Notes under the pieces: generated by a model
Seen by the model: only the letters and a program-made list of their open reading frames with translations
Database searches by the model: none
What the model was told of the DNA's origin: nothing
Shown here: positions 1 to 12,700 of the stretch, in pieces
Layout: each line of letters starts with the position of its first letter
Position numbering within the stretch: the first letter of the stretch is position 1
Position numbers and translations under genes: made by a program
From: Siphonodentalium dalli
Taxonomy: Eukaryota > Mollusca > Scaphopoda > Gadilida > Siphonodentaliidae
Direction of reading: 5' to 3'
Assembly (NCBI GenBank): GCA_032622095.1
Contig: CP136066.1
Span: 61,844,609 to 61,908,608, forward strand
DNA length: 64,000 bases

Positions 1-276
1 CCATTTATGATCTCCCCCTCAGATGGAACCTTGTAAATTAATATGAAAAGCCATCATTTATTTTCAAACAGAAGAACCAGAGGACAGGATGCATTTCCGC
101 CCCATGTTCATGCCTTATGTATCAAACGAATATAATCTTGCCTAAAAACATTTATTGAATATAAATGATCGAGTTGGCAACATACAGTACATTACATTAT
201 TATACATTGAACGCAGAATATCTACATTTATGCATATGCTGTTTTCATTCAATTAATATATTTTTGGGGAAAGAAT

Positions 277-496
277 GGGGCTCTCAGTTGCTGGTACAAA
301 CTTCTATATATGGTAATATGAACTTAAAACTGTAATTTGCTAAATGAAATTACAATTTTAATTTGCACTATTACGTAACACTGAAATGATGTTCTTTGAA
401 TCATTTCTGGATTAAGACTCCACAGATTAGCTCCTGAGTTAGGGGCTATCGTTGGACGAATTACCCAAACGGAGCTGGGTACCAGCGGAGAGCCCC
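277..496. mobile_element. Small MITE-like element
   Basis: The ends are inverted: GGGGCTCTC...GCTGGTAC at 277 and GTACCAGCGGAGAGCCCC at 479-496. No clear target duplication was found. The rest of 1-648 shows no feature beyond the intron upstream of exon a. Confidence 0.5.
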
Positions 497-648
497 AAAT
501 AGAAATCCAATGTTTTGTGAAAGTTATGGGCCTCTTTTTTTATATTTCTTTATTTCCCATCACTTATTTTAGTGTCTGGAGTTTCAAACACAATTAATTA
601 TTTCCAACGTGGCAGTGCTCTTGTTAATATATTTGTTAATTATTTCAG

Positions 649-765
649 GGACCAGAGGATCACGAATGATGTAAGCAATATTTGTGAGCTGTTTAGTCTG
701 TTTCTACCTCAGCTGCTTCTGTCTCCATTCACGATTGGTTATTACACGTATAAGGCATATGAAGG
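649..765 (+). CDS. ABCD4: ABCD4 exon a (first in window): membrane domain
   Basis: Acceptor TTATTTCAG precedes it and donor GTGAGT follows. It starts with the last base of a split codon, then reads [20 protein letters not shown] and ends ...[12 protein letters not shown] in phase 2. The last 57 bases of this exon plus the donor are the seed of the large tandem array downstream. Confidence 0.92.
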
Positions 766-3700
766 GTGAGTTACACTGTCTACCTGTCTAACTCAGGGTG
801 GGGGGGGGGGAGGATTCACGATTGGTTATTACATGTATAAGGCTTATGAAGGGTGAGTTACACTGTCTATCTGTCTAACTCAGGGTGGGGGGGGGGGAGG
901 ATTCACGATTGGTTATTACACGTATAAGGCTTATGAAGGGTGAGTTACACGTCTATCTGTCTAACTCAGGGGTGTGGGGGGGGGAGGATTCACAATTGGT
1001 TATTACACGTATAAGGCATATGAAGGGTGAGTTACACTGTCTATCTGTCTAACTCAGTGGTGTGGTGATAGGGTGGGTGGGGGAGGATTCACGATTGGTT
1101 ATTACACGTATAAGGCTTATGAAGGGTGAGTTACACCGTCTATCTGTCTAACTCAGGGGTGTGGTGATAGGGTGGGGTGGAGGATTCAGCTGATTCTGCC
1201 TCCATTCATGATGGTTATTACACGTTTAAGGCATATGAAGGGTGTGTTACACTGTCTATCTGTCTAACTCAGTGGTGTGGTGATAGGGTGGGCGGGGGGA
1301 GGATTCAGCTGATTCTGCCTCCATTCACGATTGGTTATTACACATATAAGGCATATGAAGGGTGAGTTACACTGTCTATCTGTCTAACTCAGGGTGGGGG
1401 GGGGGAGGATTCACGATTGGTTATTACACGTATAAGGCATATGAAGGGTGAGTTACACTATATATCTGTCTAACTCAGGGGGGGGGGGGAGGATTCACAA
1501 TTGGTTATTACACGTATAAGGCATATGAAGGGTGAGTTACACTGTCTATCTGTCTAACTCAGTGGTGTGGTGATAGGGTGGGTGGGGGAGGATTCACGAT
1601 TGGTTATTACACGTATAAGGCTTATGAAGGGTGAGTTACACTGTCTATCTGTCTAACTCAGGGGTGTGGTGATAGGGTGGGCGGGGGGAGGATTCAGCTG
1701 ATTCTGCCTCCATTCATGATGGTTATTACACGTATAAGGCTTATGAAGGGTGAGTTACACTGTCTATCTGTCCAACTCAGGGGTGTGGTGATAGGGTGGG
1801 GTGGATGATTCAACTGATTCTGTCTCCATTCATGATTGGTTATGACACGTATAAGGCGTATGAAGGGTGAGTTACACTGTCTATCTGTCTAACTCAGTGG
1901 TGTGGTGATAGGGTGGGCGGGGGGAGGATTCACGATTGGTTATTACACGTATAAGGCATATGAAGGGTGAGTTACACTGTCTATCTGTCTAACTCAGGGG
2001 GGTGGTGATAGGGTGGGCGGGGGGAGGATTCACGATTGGTTATTACACGTACAAGGCATATGAAGGGTGAGTTACACTGTCTATCTGTCTAACTCAGGGG
2101 GGTGGTGATAGGGTGGGGTGGAGGATTCAGCTGATTCTGCCTCCATTCATGATGGTTATTACACGTATAAGGCGTATGAAGAGTGAGTTACACTGTCTAT
2201 CTGTCTAACTCAGTGGTGTGGTGATAGGGTGGGTGGGGGAGGATTCACGATTGGTTATTACACGTATAAGGCATATGAAGGGTGAGTTACACTGTCTATC
2301 TGTCTAACTCAGGGGTGTGGTGATAGGGTGGGGTGGAGGATTCAGCTGATTCTGCCTCTATTCACGATTGGTTATTACACAGATAAGGCTTATGAAGGGT
2401 GAGTTACACCGTCTATCTGTCTACTCAGGGGTGTGGTGATAGGGTGGGGTGGAGGATTCAGCTGATTCTGTCTCCATTCATGATGGTTATTACACGTATA
2501 AGGCGTATGAAGGGTGAGTTACACTGTCTATCTGTCTAACTCAGGGGTGTGGTGATAGGGTGGGGTGGAGGATTCAGCTGATTCTGCCTCCATTCATGAT
2601 GGTTATTACATGTATAAGGCGTATGAAGGGTGAGTTACACTGTCTATCTGTCTAACTCGGGGTGTGGTGATAGTGTGAGGTGGAGGATTCAGCTGATTCT
2701 GTCTCCATTCACGATTGGTTATTACATGTTTAAGGCATATGAAGGGTGAGTTACACCGTCTATCTGTCTAACTCAGGGGTGTGGTGATAGGGTGGGGTGG
2801 AGGATTCAGCTGATTCTGCCTCCATTCATGATGGTTATTACAAGTTTAAGGCATATGAAGGGTGTGTTACACTGTCTATCTGTCTAACGCAGGGGTGTGG
2901 TAATTGCGGGGGGGGGGGATTCAGCTGATTCTGTCTCCATTCACGATTGGTTATTACACGTATAAGGCATATGAAGGGTGAGTTACACCGTCTATCTGTC
3001 TAACTCAGGGGTGTGGTGATAGGGTGGGGTGGAGGATTCAGCTGATTCTGTCTCCATTCATGATGGTTATTACACGTATAAGGCGTATGAAGGCTGAGTT
3101 ACACTGTCTATCTGTCTAACTCGGGGGTGTGGTGATAGGGTGGGCGGGGGGAGGATTCAGCTGATTCTGCCTCCATTCATGATGGTTATTACACGTATAA
3201 GGCGTATGAAGGCTGAGTTACACTGTCTATCTGTCTAACTCAGGGGTGTGGTGATAGGGTGGGCGGGGGGAGGATTCACTGATTCGGTCTCCATTCACGA
3301 TTGGTTATTACACAGTTAGGCTTATGAAGGGTGAGTTATACTGTCTATCTGTCTAACTTGGGGTGTGATGATAGGGTGGGTGGGGGAGGATTCATTGATT
3401 CGGTCTCCATTCACGATTGGTTATTACACAGTTAGGCTTATGAAGGGTGAGTTATACTGTCTATCTGTCTAACTTGGGGTGTGGTGATAGGGTGGGCGGG
3501 GGAGGATTCATTGATTCTGTCTCCATTCACGATTGGTTATTACACAGTTAGGCTTATGAAGGGTGAGTTATACTGTCTATCTGTCTAACTTGGGGTGTGG
3601 TGATAGGGTGGGCGGGGGAGGATTCATTGATTCTGTCTCCATTCATGATTGGTTATTACACATATAAGGCTTATATATACCTTTATTGTCCTCCAATTTC

Positions 3701-6700
3701 TGAAGAGTGATACATATACATAATAGCGTATATACAACATGTTACAAAAATATAGTAAAAATGAAAGAGCAAAAGTAAGTTTGGAGAAGAAAAAACATAC
3801 ACATATATGAACCACGTCCTAATAAATAGCACACATACACTCTTACAAAAGCTGACATTCAAGACACGTGCGAACATCTAAAAAAAAATGCAGACAGGCA
3901 CACACGCACGCACAAGCTTGCGGACACTCACACACTTACCCCCAAGCTGACGTATAGTACGGATACAGACGCGTTTATGTTACATGCAAGATAAACTATA
4001 AGCACACCTAATTTGAATTTTTGCCTGAATTACATGTTGAGTACGGACCACACGAAGAGCGCACCATGCACACAACTATATGGCTATATAGAGTTTGATC
4101 ATCTGATGATCGCCACTCTCGCTTTTATACGAAAGGAATATTTATGTAAGAACAAGCATGTATGTGTTGCGCCTATACATTCTTGCACTGCTGGCAAGGA
4201 AGATAAGAAATCGTTAAGTTGGGGGATCTGAGGTAATGAATATATATTTATCACATGTAATTAACATGAGTGGATGTAAGGTTGTTTCAGCTACCCAATT
4301 TTAATTTCGGAAGAGGGGCGATGACTCTACATGTTATACACATCACCCGGTCAACTCACCCGGTCTCCATTCATGGTCAGTTATTACACAGATAAGGCTT
4401 ATGAAGGGTGAGTTACAAAGTCTGTCTAACTCAGGGGTGTGGTGATAGGGTGGGATGGAGGATTCAGCTGATTCTGTCTCCATTCATGGTCAGTTATTAC
4501 ACATATAAGGCTTATGAAGGGTGAGTTTCACTGACTATATGTCTAACTCAGGGGTGTGGTGATAGGGTGGGCGAGGGAGGAATTCAGCTGATTCTGTCTA
4601 CATTCATGGTCAGTTATTACACAGATAAGGCTTATGAAGGGTGAGTTACACTGTCTAAAGTCTGTATAAGAGTATTTAATGTATTGATTAGAAACATAAA
4701 CTATTATAACTGGATGGATAGTAATGTACATTTTGATACCCCCTTTTTTTTAAAAGGGGGTACACTTTTTTTCACCTGTCCAACCATGTGGTGGGGCCTT
4801 CTGTCTGTGGGGCATCCGTACGTCTGTCAGATGTCTGCTCATGTCATGTCTCAATTTAATTTGTTATGGATGTTCACTACTATGATGACATTCAATGGAT
4901 TGTTCAAATGTTTTGTTCGAGTTTTCTGTTCTAGAGTTATTGATCTTTGTTTATCTGGAAATGTTGGCTGTTTGGTCCGTCCCATGTCTGTTCACATCAT
5001 AACTTCAACAGTAGTGCTCAGATCGCAATGAAATTTGCTATGAACGTTCACTACTATGAGGACATTCAATAGAAGGTTCAAACATTTTGTTTGGCTTTTG
5101 TCCATTCAAGAGTTATTCATCTTTGTTTATCTGGAAATGTTGGCGTTTTGGTCCGTCCGATGTCTGTTCAGGCCTTAACTCAAACAGTAGTGCTTTAATC
5201 TCAATGATATATGGTATGAATGTTCACCGCTACAAGTATATTCAATGGTGTGTTCAATCGTTTTGTTTAGGTTTTTCGTTCTATGGTTATTCATCTTTGT
5301 TTATCTGAAAATGATGATTTGTGGGTCTGTCTGTGCAAGTACATCAATCATAGGTTATAGGTATGCCCACACTAGGTGCTATGCCACAAGGGGTATGCAC
5401 CGGACGACAGTCCATCTCTTATTTATAACCGGATGGGCACATAAATAATCAATAATTAGCCTTCAGTACTAAACCGCGAAAACTTATTTAGGAGAAAATG
5501 GTCCATTTCCTATTTTTGGTTTGGTACCATTTTGGCTGCCATCTTCAAACCAAATTACGTAAATTATATACTATTGATGTATCATCACAAAAGTGTACAT
5601 ATTTCTGAAGAAATTATCTCTGAAATTCAGATTAAACTGACATTGCTTATTCTTGAGGGATTTTTTTACCAGGAACAATTGAAAATATTGAAGATAAGAT
5701 ATCACTGTATATAAAAATATAATGTTCCAGTATAAGGCATATGAAGGATGAGTTACACTCATTGTGCTGGACATTTGCAGAATGAGGTCCCCAGAGGGTG
5801 AATTTGGTTATACTACCCCGCACAGTGGGCTAGCATCACCAAATTCATCCTCTGGGGACCTCATTCTACATGGCCTCAAAGTTAGACACCACCCCGTCCC
5901 CACAACGGATATCCTCTAGACACATCCCTGCACATAACAGTGCTTGGTTATCACCACAACACAGTTAGGGGTGATGGGGGGGGGGGGGGGGGGGGGGGTT
6001 CACATGACCTAACCAGAACCAACATGTTTACCATGAAAATAGGTAACTTTAAATTAATTGCTGCCAAATATGCATTGTTTTCAGAAGCAACAATTTGTTT
6101 TTTAATATTCATTCACATTATATTTCAGGACGGGTTATATTGGACCAGTCAGCTGTGTCTGTTTGTTCATTGTCGCAACATTCTTTAATAAGCTGCTGAT
6201 GTCACCTGTTGTTAATTACACATTCAAAAGACAGAAAATGGAAGGAGATTTTAGGTGAGATAGAATTTATCTAAATATTGAATGTACGATAAACAAACAG
6301 CAAAGATGTTAAAGGGACAGACGACCTCCATGTTGTAGGTTATAATTTAGAAATAACTTCATCAAATTATGATAATTTCCTCAAGAATATACTTATAATA
6401 GTATAGCATAACGATGATATGAATGCGATATTATTCACAAACAAGCTTAAGGGCAGCATATTGCTCTGCTCCCTTAGTATATATCTTAATATCGCAGAAG
6501 TCCACCAAATGTGGGTACAATGTCGCCGGTAGCAGAGGTCTTACCGAGTCATCAAAGGAGGAAAAACCCTGCATGGAGTTTGGCATTTCTGTAAAAACAA
6601 ACACCTGGAATCAAAGATGTACATCCGTGGCCTAATGCTGAGCTTTATCTTATTAGCTGAACATCCCCACAAGTGAATGATTGAGAATCAAGTAGCTACT

Positions 6701-9700
6701 CATCAGTGAGTTATGGTATCAAGTATAAGAATGTATATGCAATCATTAAATTGTTTATTATTCGCAGATTCAAACACATGCAGCTCCGGGCTAATGCTGA
6801 GTCTGCGGCGTTTTATAGGGGAGGACCCATAGAGTTACATAAGACTGACGGAATTCTCAACTCACTGCTCGATACGCAGCACAAACTAGTGAGGCGAGAA
6901 TATCCTCTCAACTGTGAGTACATATGAAAAAAGGTACAGCCAGCCAATACACCTAATATATTCGCTGTTTTTTTTTACGGTATATAAATAGGTCGATAAA
7001 TACCCTAAACTACCTTTCTACGAGCATTATACTATAGTCCTAGTCATTATATGGGCTTTGAAATCATAAATAATACAAATTCAAAAACAATGTACAGGCC
7101 CATACAAAAATGGTGCCATTTGTGTTCATTGAAATTCTGGAATTGGAAACGTAATGTCTGGAAACAGGTACAGTAATGCCCTAATTAATCGACTCCCTAA
7201 CCACAGCAGAATTATGGGTAACTTTTCAGGATTTAGTCGGAAATATGGCTTATTGCAATTCATCAGAAAGCTCTCCTCTCTTTGTTTTAGTGAACAAAAT
7301 TAATTAGTACCATCAACGTTCCAGAGCGACGACAGCTCTAGATTTTTTTTCCATGGTCTACAGTTGCAGTTTTTACGCGATGCTGACTAAAAAAATTGAA
7401 CCTTCACAAACGAAACGATTTAAAAAATTTCGAAAAATATGACAAACCAAATATGTATTTTCAGCAGTATATCAACAAATTGTTTTGGAAATATTCCGCA
7501 TTGACATGTTTTGAGATACTTTATGTACACTTAATTATGGGGTTCAAATGAGCCATGTCCATTTAAATTCTGAAAAGGGAAAATTAGAACAGATTCTTTG
7601 CCTCAATATATGGACTTAACTGCATGAAATAGACTATTCAAGATGAATAATTCCATAACTTGTTATATGTTTTTATTTTGTGTGTTTGTTCTGTTTTTGT
7701 AGTTTCCGTATTCATAGCTGATTATGTCCTGTTCCTTTTTTGTAGTTTCCATATTCATGGCTGATTACGTCCTGTTCCTTTTTTGTAGTTTCCATATTCA
7801 TGGCTGATTACGTCCTGTTCAATTTTTGTAGTTTCCATATTCATGGCTGATTACGTCCTGTTCCATTTTTGTAGTTTCCATATTCATGGCTGATTACGTC
7901 CTGTTCCTTTTTTGTAGTTTCCATATTCATGGCTGATTACGTCCTGTTCCTTTTTTGTAGTTTCCATATTCATGGCTGATTACGTCGGGAGCATTGTTAG
8001 TTATCTCACTATAGCCATTCCAATTTTCATGGGACTTTATGACAGCATGACAAGGGTTGATCTCTCGTCATTTATAAGCAAGGTCAGTTTCGATCACATC
8101 ATTAAGTTTAATTTCCTCTTCATGACGAGGGTCAATCTCTCGTCATTTATAACCATCACCAACTTCAACTGGGGAACTTCAATCTGATCCACTGGTCTCC
8201 CATAGCAGTTGAGGTCCCCAGAGGGTGAATTTGGTGATGCTAGCCCACCGTGCTTCTTCTGGGAAGTTGCTAAATCCCATTATTTGCTGAAGATAAAATG
8301 CATAATCAAGGTGACTAAGGCCAAAAGGAAGAATACCTGAGTTTAGGGTAACATGAGGGAAAAAAACAGGGGCGGGCGGGCGGTACTTCATTTTATTTTA
8401 TTTTTTCATTTTATTTTTCACGGGGAATAATATTTAAGTATTCGTGCCTTCTAATCGTCTGCCATTGTCACTCGTATATAGCTTGGGCAAGTCATTGTCA
8501 CACTAATCAATGCCATGGTAGCTTTAATCAGTTTAATGGTGTTGCAGAAGTTCAATGACATGTATACAGCATGATATTAAATGATCTCATATATATTTTG
8601 AAGACCTCTGTCTGTCTGTCTGTCTGTATGTATGTATGTATGTACCGGTATGTCATTTATACAAATCTACGATTCTCGACCGATCGGGACGAAACTTGGT
8701 ACGTGTGTGTAGTTTCACCAGGCGGTCGTCCTTGTCGTATTGGCGAGCCCGTGCGACGCCCGTGCAGCGCATGCGCAGACGAGATCTCGGAAACGGGTGG
8801 AGCTATCGACTTGAAATTTGCTATGTGAATGTATCTTGCCCCGGATACGATTTTTATCGGGTCGCCGAGCCCGTGCGACGCAAGCTTCGCGCATGCGAAG
8901 ACGAGATCTCGGAAACGGGTGGAGCTATCGACTTGAAATTTGCTATGTGAATGTATCTTGCCCCGGATACGAATTATATCGGGTCGCCGAGCCCGTGCGA
9001 CGCCAGCTTCGCGCATGCGCAGACGAGATCTTGGAAACGGGTGGAGCTATCGACTTGAAATTTGGTATGTGAATGTATCTTGCCCCGGATACGAATTTTA
9101 TCGGGTTGCTGAGCCCGTGCGATGCCAGCTTCGCGCATGCGCAGACCAGATCTCGGAAACGGGTAGAGCTATCGACTTGAAATTTGGTTTTTGAATAGCC
9201 TGGATTGAAATTTGGTTTTTGAATAGCCCGGACAACGTCGGGCTCATCGGCTAGTATTATATATAGAAGAAGTGTCTAGTGTTGAAAATTAAACGGTTTA
9301 TGTTCACGCTGAAGCTCGGATATTACTGGCCAAATCATACGAGTGGACATATTACTGTTCAATTTCCCACACAAGACACTTATGATATTTTGTTTATCCA
9401 CCAACTCGAATACTAAGAAATTTTGCGAAATATTCAACTCAGAAGGTGAATTTAACAAGAGTTCCTCCATTGGAAATGGCACATACATGCGGCAACGCCA
9501 ACGTGACGTACATAACATAATCAATATGCAAAGCGGTGGTGGCATTCACACATGTAAAACAAAGTAAGCACCAAGAACAATATATGTGCATTGATTACCC
9601 TATGACTGATGTTGCATTCGGATCAATGCGACACAGAAGATGTTGATTAATCGGGTCCGGTTTTCTGTAGAACTAATGAATATTTAATGAGAAATAGTTC

Positions 9701-12700
9701 TACTAGGAAAAAATTAAGTTCTACCAGGCACACACCATTCCTACTGCATGGGTACACACAGACTCATGTTACGTCAGGCTTATAATTTTCAGGGTGGATG
9801 CGGTGAGAGGTGGATAAACTATAATAATGCCAGGAATTTTGAGCTTTGGGTCGATTTCAAAAGTGTCAGAATTATTTTTAATCTGACATTTTATTACTAT
9901 GTCCTTTTCTGTCAGTTCAGAATCCATGTGGTACCGGTTCACACATGACAACATGTCTGTGCTATAGTTGACAGGCGCCATGATGTTTCTATTCTGATTC
10001 ATATGAACGCATTTGTAAAGTTTAATGGCTAAAATGCAGGATCTATCCGCACACGGAAGTGTTTCCGCCATATTCAATCGCCATGTGCAATCGGCAAAAT
10101 ATCCGGTTACTTTCGATTTGCTACCGTAGTTAATACATATTCCGGCACAAGTATCGTGTGTTTTCTGGTTTCCGCTTTCGAGAAATCGGCGAGGTTTGCC
10201 GAACAATGACGAGGGAATACGAATATACTACAACAACAATGACGACACTTCCGTTTTTCGAGAATTGACGATATTTGCAAGGAAATCATCAATGGTTTAC
10301 TTGTTCAAGCTAATTCCGTAGTCGCGAATTCCTAATTATAAAAAAAATAAAATGAAGTCAGAGGAAATTTTTGAAAAACGATAAAATGGAATTTGGCGGC
10401 AGGTTTTGAGTAGGGGCGGGAGGGTTACCCTAAACACAGGTATTCTTCGTTTTGGCCTAATGGGTGAACATCACTGTATTCAACTGGGAAACTTCAATGT
10501 GATCCTAGGTCTCCCATAGCAGTTGACGCCTAAGCAGAATGAGGTTCCCAGGGGGTGATACAGCTGTGTGGGATAGCGTCACTATTCACCCTCTGGGGAC
10601 CTCATTCTGCAAATTACAGACGCACTATTTCAAGGCTTGCATTCATTCAGTAAATTGTTTCTTGTTATTTTTTCCTTATATGGTAAAAGTGTAGGGCTTC
10701 ACGGTATCCGGATTTTAATACCGACTACGATACTGAAAATGATATCGGGGTATGACTAAATATCGTTGCCAATAAACTTGAGTAGAACTGTTTGAGCATG
10801 ATACTAGTAACAAGCAGAACAAATATAGAATTATTGATTTTATATACTTAGCAATATTTTGAATTCATTTGCTGATAATAATTATGAACAAATGTTGTTT
10901 TGACAGGTATATAAAATAAATAATTAATATAAATTGTCATGAGTTTCATTGTTTATACGACGGAGACGTATATTTATAAGTGCCTGACGAAATCGGAAAT
11001 TCCCAACCAACTGCGGGTCGCTTATGACATTAAAAATGTCGCTAACAGTAGCTCATGTAAATAATAACAGCAAATATGTATTGTATTCATATTTTATATT
11101 GTAAAAACAAAACAAGATAACTCATGTGACAAGCATAGAATAGATTTAAACACACAACAATAACGTCAACTTAATTACAAATTGGAAGCGAGAAAATTTT
11201 CATTGTATTTGGCCAGGAAAGTTTTCAGCAATATTGAGCTGAGATCAGCCTATATAAACATCAATTGCCGCCCGTTGTGTGAGGCATGCCTTAATTAATT
11301 TTGACGGCACGCTGATCCGAAGCCATTAGCCATGGCCTTTGTCTCAGCATTAGAGGTGTTGAGGGTTGATAAATACTTGACACTGATAGAGATATCGTCA
11401 ATATCAATATCCACACTGGCGGCTACGATGTACCGACTATTTACATAAAGCGAAACCGACTACACGGTGTCAAAAACAGTATCGCAATATGACTAAATAC
11501 CGAAATACCATGAAGCCTTATAAAAATGAAGATTACAGAATTGCATTTGTGAAACTTGAAGCAGGTACTGTTGACCCAAAAGATATTTTGAAATATATCA
11601 CTGTGTCACATTTTATAATATAATTCCATTACCGGTATTTCAATTCTATTCACCTATAATTTGGATATACCACTTCCAAGTGGTGTTTAAGGGTTCCATG
11701 ACTGGAGCTTCCTGAAAATTTGTGAAAACCCTGTGCCAATGCATTCTCTTTTATATGCGAGTCTCCCATAGGGAGTATTAATTGTCATATTATTGTTCAA
11801 CTACAGTGTCATTGATAATTTCTTTTCACAGAATTCCTTTGTGACAATCTACCTCATCAGCTGTTTCACACAGCTTCTAGATTTCTCCGTCAAGATCTCC
11901 GAACTGGCTGGCTGTGTGCACAGGTGAGTATTATCACTGATTTGTCAGGGTCACAGCATCATAAATTACAACCCAATTTGAAAACGGAAAGGTTTTAAAG
12001 TCCGCCAGCCAGTCCTCCATTCTGACTTGTTATTGTTATTCCGGAGGCTAGGTGTGATTTTCGCTGACCCTGTCATGTGTCACCTGGTCAGACACCCACT
12101 TACCTATAATGGTTGCTTATACAACAAACTACCCTGTAGGGAGCCTCATAAATACAAGCTGCTACATGTATGAGGCTCTATGCAGGATAATGGTTACCTA
12201 TAAAACACAGTTCTGGATTTCTCACTGGTTTCTCCAGTAGTAGTCCATGCTTACTTATCAAAACAATGATGATCAGGTACAGTAATGCCCTAAATAATTG
12301 ACTCCTTAACCACAGCAGAATTATGGGTAATTTTTCAGGATTTAGTCGGAAATATGGCTTGTTGCCATATTTCCGACTAAATCCTGAAAATTACCCATAA
12401 TAAATATGGCTTGTTGCCATTCATCGGAAAGCTCTCACTGAGAGCTTTCCGATGAATGGCAACAAGCCATATTTCCGACTAAATCCTGAAAAATTACCCA
12501 TAATTCTGCTGTGGTTAAGGAGTCGATTATTTAGGGCATTTCTGTACTATTACGGCATCATGTCTTAATTAACTGACAATACTTTACTGCTTTATAATAC
12601 TATTCAGGGACCAGCTTATTTAGGGTATTCAAATTGGGATATGTCACTTCTCCTTAGTAGATTATTAGTGAGAAATGGACTGATATCAAGGAGAAGTCAT

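Larger units (their letters stand above)
8153..10639. mobile_element. GAGGTCCCCAGAGGG-family element split by a nested transposon
   Basis: The left part (CAACTTCAACTGGGGAACTT to GGTGACTAA, 8318) and the right part (TAATGGGTGAACATCAC, from 10458, to CTATTTCAAGGCTTG, 10639) match the order seen in intact neighbours such as 25103-25622. The 2.1 kb between them is a separate insertion. Confidence 0.7.

Noticed and set aside
8571-9194. Overlapping 84-119 codon frames on both strands around the 122-bp repeats
   Set aside because: They repeat with the Helitron internal tandem unit and occur on opposite strands at once; there is no known domain.
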